Shown here piece by piece: positions 8,431 through 11,882 of a DNA stretch of 11,882 nt (position 1 is the stretch's first letter; each line of letters begins with the position of its first letter). The notes beneath the pieces are model-generated. The model searched no databases. It was not told the DNA's origin and saw nothing but the letters and a program-made list of their open reading frames with translations. The stretch lies in assembly GCA_000697335.1 (NCBI GenBank), contig JNEM01012701.1, positions 1 through 11,882 on the forward strand, given 5' to 3'. The position numbers were made by a program, and so were the translations under genes. This DNA comes from Conidiobolus incongruus B7586 (Eukaryota > Entomophthoromycota > Entomophthoromycetes > Entomophthorales > Conidiobolaceae).

Positions 8431-10284
8431 TCATTCTTGATTCCATGCAATCTGATACAATTTTGCTATGATTGGATGAGTAACTTTATCTAATTCCTTC
8501 TGTAAACAAATATAGTGGTCTTTGGTAGGATTTGGGTGAGCCGAGATCGACGTAGTCACTTTTTTAATAGCCTTTTTCAGATTTTTAAGATCATTACTCT
8601 GGAACTTGCTTTTCACATTTTCATGACTAATAATATTCTCTAATCGCATAATATCAGAATTTAATTCTTTTTTCGCTTTAATAAATGAAGATTCTGTTTC
8701 ATCATACATTTCAGACTGTTTAGCTTCATCCTCTAATCGATCGAATTCCTCCTTGGGTACGGAAAGGTTATTATTGACTATGGTAAGATAATTGGTCATC
8801 CCAGTCAAGATATCCGTTATCGACACTTTTAAAATACCATTCATATCAATAATTAAGGCAACAACAATAATAGGAACTCCACGAGGTGCTGGTGGGATTG
8901 AACTTAATGCGATTTCTCCCAAATACAAGTTACTGTTGGTTGCTAGATTGGTCTTTTGATAAATATGACAAACTATAGTACTTTGGTTATCTTCGGAAGT
9001 TGTAAATGTGAATGTATTACTGACAGGGATCGGAGTGTTACGGTCTATAACTGTGATGACTGAACCATCATCAGTTCCAATACCTAATGGCAGTAATGTA
9101 ACATAGGTTGGAATGGGATCCTTTTTTATAACCAGGGTCTCTTGCTTTAAGATACCTCCAAAAATAGCTGCTCCATAAGCTATTGCTTCATCAGGATTAA
9201 TCGAATTATTAAGCATTTTGTCTTGAAACCAATTTCTCATCATCCTTTGAACTTTTGGAATACGAGTAGATCCGCCTACTAACACAATTTCATGTATATC
9301 TGATTCATTCATTTTTGCATCGTTTAAAACCTTGGTAATGGAGTCAAAAGCTGAATCGAATAGATCTTGGCATAGTTTTTCAAAAAAAGATCGTGTAACT
9401 GATGTGGATATATTAAGTGATGAGCCATCAAACCAGTACACCATTGTAACTTGATCCTGAGATGACAAAGTAATTTTGGCACTTTCGCATGCTAACCTGG
9501 CACTGGCGGAACTTTTTACAAACTTAGTTATTTGTTTTCTAGTTTCTCGATTAATTATTTGAGCAAGGTGGTTAAAAAGTCTGCTATCGAAATCTTCTCC
9601 TGCGAGGCGAGTATCAGAACTAACTTTTTTGACTTCAACTTTCCCCTTAAGAACGTTTAATATTGAAACTTGTAAATTAGCTCCTCCAAGGTCAAATGTT
9701 AAGATGTTTTTCTCATTCGAATCTTTCAGTTCAGAGATATATGTTAAACCAATAGCTGTAGATTCATCGATGATTTGTAAGACATTTAATCCTGCAATAG
9801 TCGCTGCATTATTCATTGCTTGTCTTTGGAGGTCATTATAGTATGCAGGAACTGTGAGTACAACATCTTTTATATTCTTACCCAGATAATCCTCTGCAAC
9901 TTTCTTCAACTTTTTCAATATCAATGAAGAAATCTCCTCAGGAGAGAATAGTTTCGTATCGCCCTTGTACTCTACCAGAATCTCTGGGCTACCATTGCTG
10001 TTAAGGACCTTAAAAGGGGCACGTTTCATATATTCCTGTACGCAAGTATCTTTAAACTTCCTTCCAATTAATCGTTTGATATCAAATACAGTATTGTAAA
10101 GGTTATCTGTTATTTGTTCTTTAGCTGATTCACCTACTAAGCAATTTGTCTTATTGAATGATACCACAGATGGAGTGGTTTTATTTCCATTCTCATTTGG
10201 TATTATGAAAGTTTTGCCATCATCCCATACACTGACACAAGAGTTACAAGTACCAAAATCGATTCCAATTACAGGCGAAGTCAT
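8431..10284 (-). CDS. HSP70: divergent Hsp70 family chaperone, cytosolic type
   Basis: Hsp70 proteins bind exposed hydrophobic peptides in an ATP-driven cycle with J-proteins and exchange factors. This one has 617 residues, against roughly 640-650 for cytosolic members. The nucleotide-binding domain (about 1-380) has IDFGTCNSCVSV at 8-19, K70 in FDIKRLIGRKF, VPAYYN at 145-150, DLGGANLQVS at 198-207, VGGSTRIPKVQR at 336-347 and SINPDEAIAYGAA at 361-373. PFKV (90-93) and VEYKGDTK (104-111) mark the eukaryotic cytosolic type. The substrate-binding domain follows, with SSIPPAPRGVP at 461-471 and MNGILKVS at 481-488, then a helical lid ending in ELDKVTHPIIAKLYQ. There is no signal peptide, organelle presequence, ER-retention motif, Gly/Pro-rich tail or EEVD end. 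Oddities: T and D of the usual GGGTFD loop are N203 and Q205, the usual NEP is D173-E174-S175, and the DLLLLDV linker is replaced by about 388-394. The frame is open throughout, without introns. A family match is certain; normal chaperone activity is not. Confidence 0.95.
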   Translation of the reverse strand: MTSPVIGIDFGTCNSCVSVWDDGKTFIIPNENGNKTTPSVVSFNKTNCLVGESAKEQITDNLYNTVFDIKRLIGRKFKDTCVQEYMKRAPFKVLNSNGSPEILVEYKGDTKLFSPEEISSLILKKLKKVAEDYLGKNIKDVVLTVPAYYNDLQRQAMNNAATIAGLNVLQIIDESTAIGLTYISELKDSNEKNILTFDLGGANLQVSILNVLKGKVEVKKVSSDTRLAGEDFDSRLFNHLAQIINRETRKQITKFVKSSASARLACESAKITLSSQDQVTMVYWFDGSSLNISTSVTRSFFEKLCQDLFDSAFDSITKVLNDAKMNESDIHEIVLVGGSTRIPKVQRMMRNWFQDKMLNNSINPDEAIAYGAAIFGGILKQETLVIKKDPIPTYVTLLPLGIGTDDGSVITVIDRNTPIPVSNTFTFTTSEDNQSTIVCHIYQKTNLATNSNLYLGEIALSSIPPAPRGVPIIVVALIIDMNGILKVSITDILTGMTNYLTIVNNNLSVPKEEFDRLEDEAKQSEMYDETESSFIKAKKELNSDIMRLENIISHENVKSKFQSNDLKNLKKAIKKVTTSISAHPNPTKDHYICLQKELDKVTHPIIAKLYQIAWNQE

Positions 10285-10354
10285 TGGATTATAGCAGTAT
10301 GTAGAAAAGAAAGATTTTTAGGGAAAACGTATTATCAAAATAAGCCAGATATTC

Positions 10355-10361
10355 CTTTATA
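10355..10361 (-). promoter_or_regulatory. TATA box upstream of the intact Hsp70
   Basis: The minus strand reads TATAAAG, within TATATATAAAGG, beginning 77 bp before the ATG at 10284. Spacing resembles the boxes of the other two loci. I saw no clear heat-shock element (alternating GAA and TTC at 2-bp spacing) in the few hundred bases upstream, so heat induction is not supported by the sequence. Confidence 0.45.
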
Positions 10362-11882
10362 TATATTCAATATTTTTCTTATTCCATATTTTAGGATTAT
10401 CTCAAATTGACCTGTGTAATCTTAAATTTACTCAATATTTTATTAAAATTAGTCAATTGAATAATCATTAAATATTAATATAGACTAATTAATCTAGAAT
10501 TTGAAGTTTAATTCAATTTTAAAAATTAATTTTCAAATCACTTGATTGTCACTTTGAAATTTATATAAGATGTTCAATTTTTTGAAATTATTTAATAACT
10601 AAGTTAAATTTTATTTCAATAATTACTTTTCAAATTATTCAACTATATTATTTGACGTTGAACAATGTGATTAATATAATTTAAAAGCACTTTAAATTTA
10701 TTTTTTATTAAAATATTAGTGTTTTCAAGGAATAAATTATAATGATTAATACATAGATTTTAATGAATCATTCATTGATATTATTTGATATTTATTAATT
10801 AAAATTGGGAAATATTTTAATATTTCCTTACTTTTTTCAATCAATAAAATTTTTAATTTATAAATGCCACAGAAATTGATAAAACTAAAACTATAATTAT
10901 TATGATAGAAATCTTAGTAATTCATTACTAAAATAGAACAAAATTCACTTGATAAACTATAAATTAAAATATCTTTATGATATATATCGCACTATATAAT
11001 ATGTAATCTATATAATGTATTGAATATTATAGAATTTAAAAATGATATGAATTTTAAAGTTTAAAATATTTTATAATCTTTTAATATAACAACAGATGGT
11101 GAAATAGTATGTATGTCATTCATTTAGAAATAATCATCAGCCATAACCTTCAAATTTTGAAATTATTTTTTAGCGTATATCTCTCAAGCAAAAGAGATTT
11201 TGACAATATGAAAATTATTAATAATTAAATACACCAAAATATTAATACTGTAAAATATTTATATATTCGGAAATACATATTATAAGTTATGATCTTATTT
11301 TAAATCATAAGGTAATAACTTATTCACAATCATTCTATTTTATCCTGTGTATTATATTAATATAAAATCAGAGTTTATTTGAAATTCATCATTTTTGTAA
11401 TATTACTATGTAATTTAAATATTGGGAATTTTTTGTGATCAAAAAATAAACATTTTAATATATAATATCAAGTTAATAATCTCTTTTATTATTAATAACT
11501 TTTTGCTATACTTTTAACAGATTTCTAATATTTAAAATATAATTCTTTTTATTAAAGACTGATATTTAATATTTTATAAACTAATTAAATTTTTTTGCAA
11601 AAATTTTCTTATTTATTAGTTTTTTAATTATCTAAAACAATTATAATTACATTAGTAAAAATTTAAAGTATTTATTACATATAATAGTTTTTTTAATTAT
11701 TTATAATTAAAATTTTTTTGCAACTTTAACTTTATGTATTTCATAATTATTATATATAATTATATATTTTTTAATTTATTTTAAATATATTAATTAAAAA
11801 TAATATTATTTGAAAAAATTAAATTTATTATTGTTTAATTTTCTATTAAAGATTAAATAAAAAAAATAATTATTTTTATTAT
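10362..11882. other. AT-rich gene-free region with promoter side of the Hsp70 gene
   Basis: This stretch is among the most AT-rich of the window and contains no gene I can support on either strand. It begins with the upstream region of the minus-strand Hsp70. A short word, AATT plus a T run ending in TTTTTTTGCA, appears twice about 120 bp apart (near 11583-11599 and 11706-11722), which is unremarkable in such DNA. No RNA gene, element end or tandem array is visible. Confidence 0.6.

Noticed and set aside
9629-9841. Plus-strand frame of 70 codons
   Set aside because: Antisense shadow inside the intact Hsp70 coding region.
10285-10700. Heat-shock element upstream of the intact Hsp70
   Set aside because: GAA and TTC words occur, but I could not find three in the alternating 5-bp register.
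1-11882. Organellar or bacterial origin because of the extreme AT content
   Set aside because: No rRNA, tRNA, respiratory or operon-type genes occur; the Hsp70 is eukaryotic cytosolic type and the other protein is a secreted mucin-like one.
1-11882. CRISPR array, transposon or LTR element
   Set aside because: I saw no regularly spaced repeats, no terminal repeats with target duplications, and no transposase, reverse transcriptase, integrase or capsid-like peptides.

Overview
The window looks like nuclear DNA of an AT-rich eukaryote with large gaps between genes. The evidence is a eukaryotic cytosolic-type Hsp70 gene, a secreted Ser/Thr-rich protein with no bacterial context, TATA-like boxes about 80 bp upstream of start codons, and no operons, ribosome binding sites, rRNA or tRNA genes. 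Both intact genes are single-exon, so introns are rare or absent here. The lineage cannot be fixed from the sequence. An AT-rich fungus or a protist would fit; the sparse coding argues against the most compact parasite genomes. The code appears standard: no TGA or TAA interrupts either intact gene.

Layout. Positions 1-1386 hold no recognised gene. Positions 1387-2244 (minus strand) encode a 285-residue secreted or surface protein: a signal peptide, a long mucin-like Ser/Thr tract, and a cationic, aromatic, hydrophobic C-terminus. Positions 2331-6079 are a gene-poor stretch of about 3.7 kb with a few short open frames that may be small genes, relics or chance. Positions 6168 to about 7930 (plus strand) are a full-length but heavily decayed Hsp70 pseudogene that still has a TATA-like box upstream. 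An (AT)10 repeat and about 480 bp of spacer follow. Positions 8431-10284 (minus strand) hold an intact but divergent Hsp70 of 617 residues, convergent with the pseudogene. Positions 10362-11882 are extremely AT-rich and show no gene.

The clearest biology is the pair of Hsp70 relatives. One copy is dead. The other has an intact frame but has changed residues in the second phosphate-binding loop, the interdomain linker and the C-terminal tail that are strongly conserved in working Hsp70 chaperones. It may have altered ATP cycling and no EEVD-dependent co-chaperone docking. The sequence does not link the secreted protein to the Hsp70 genes. I found no convincing undescribed multi-gene system.
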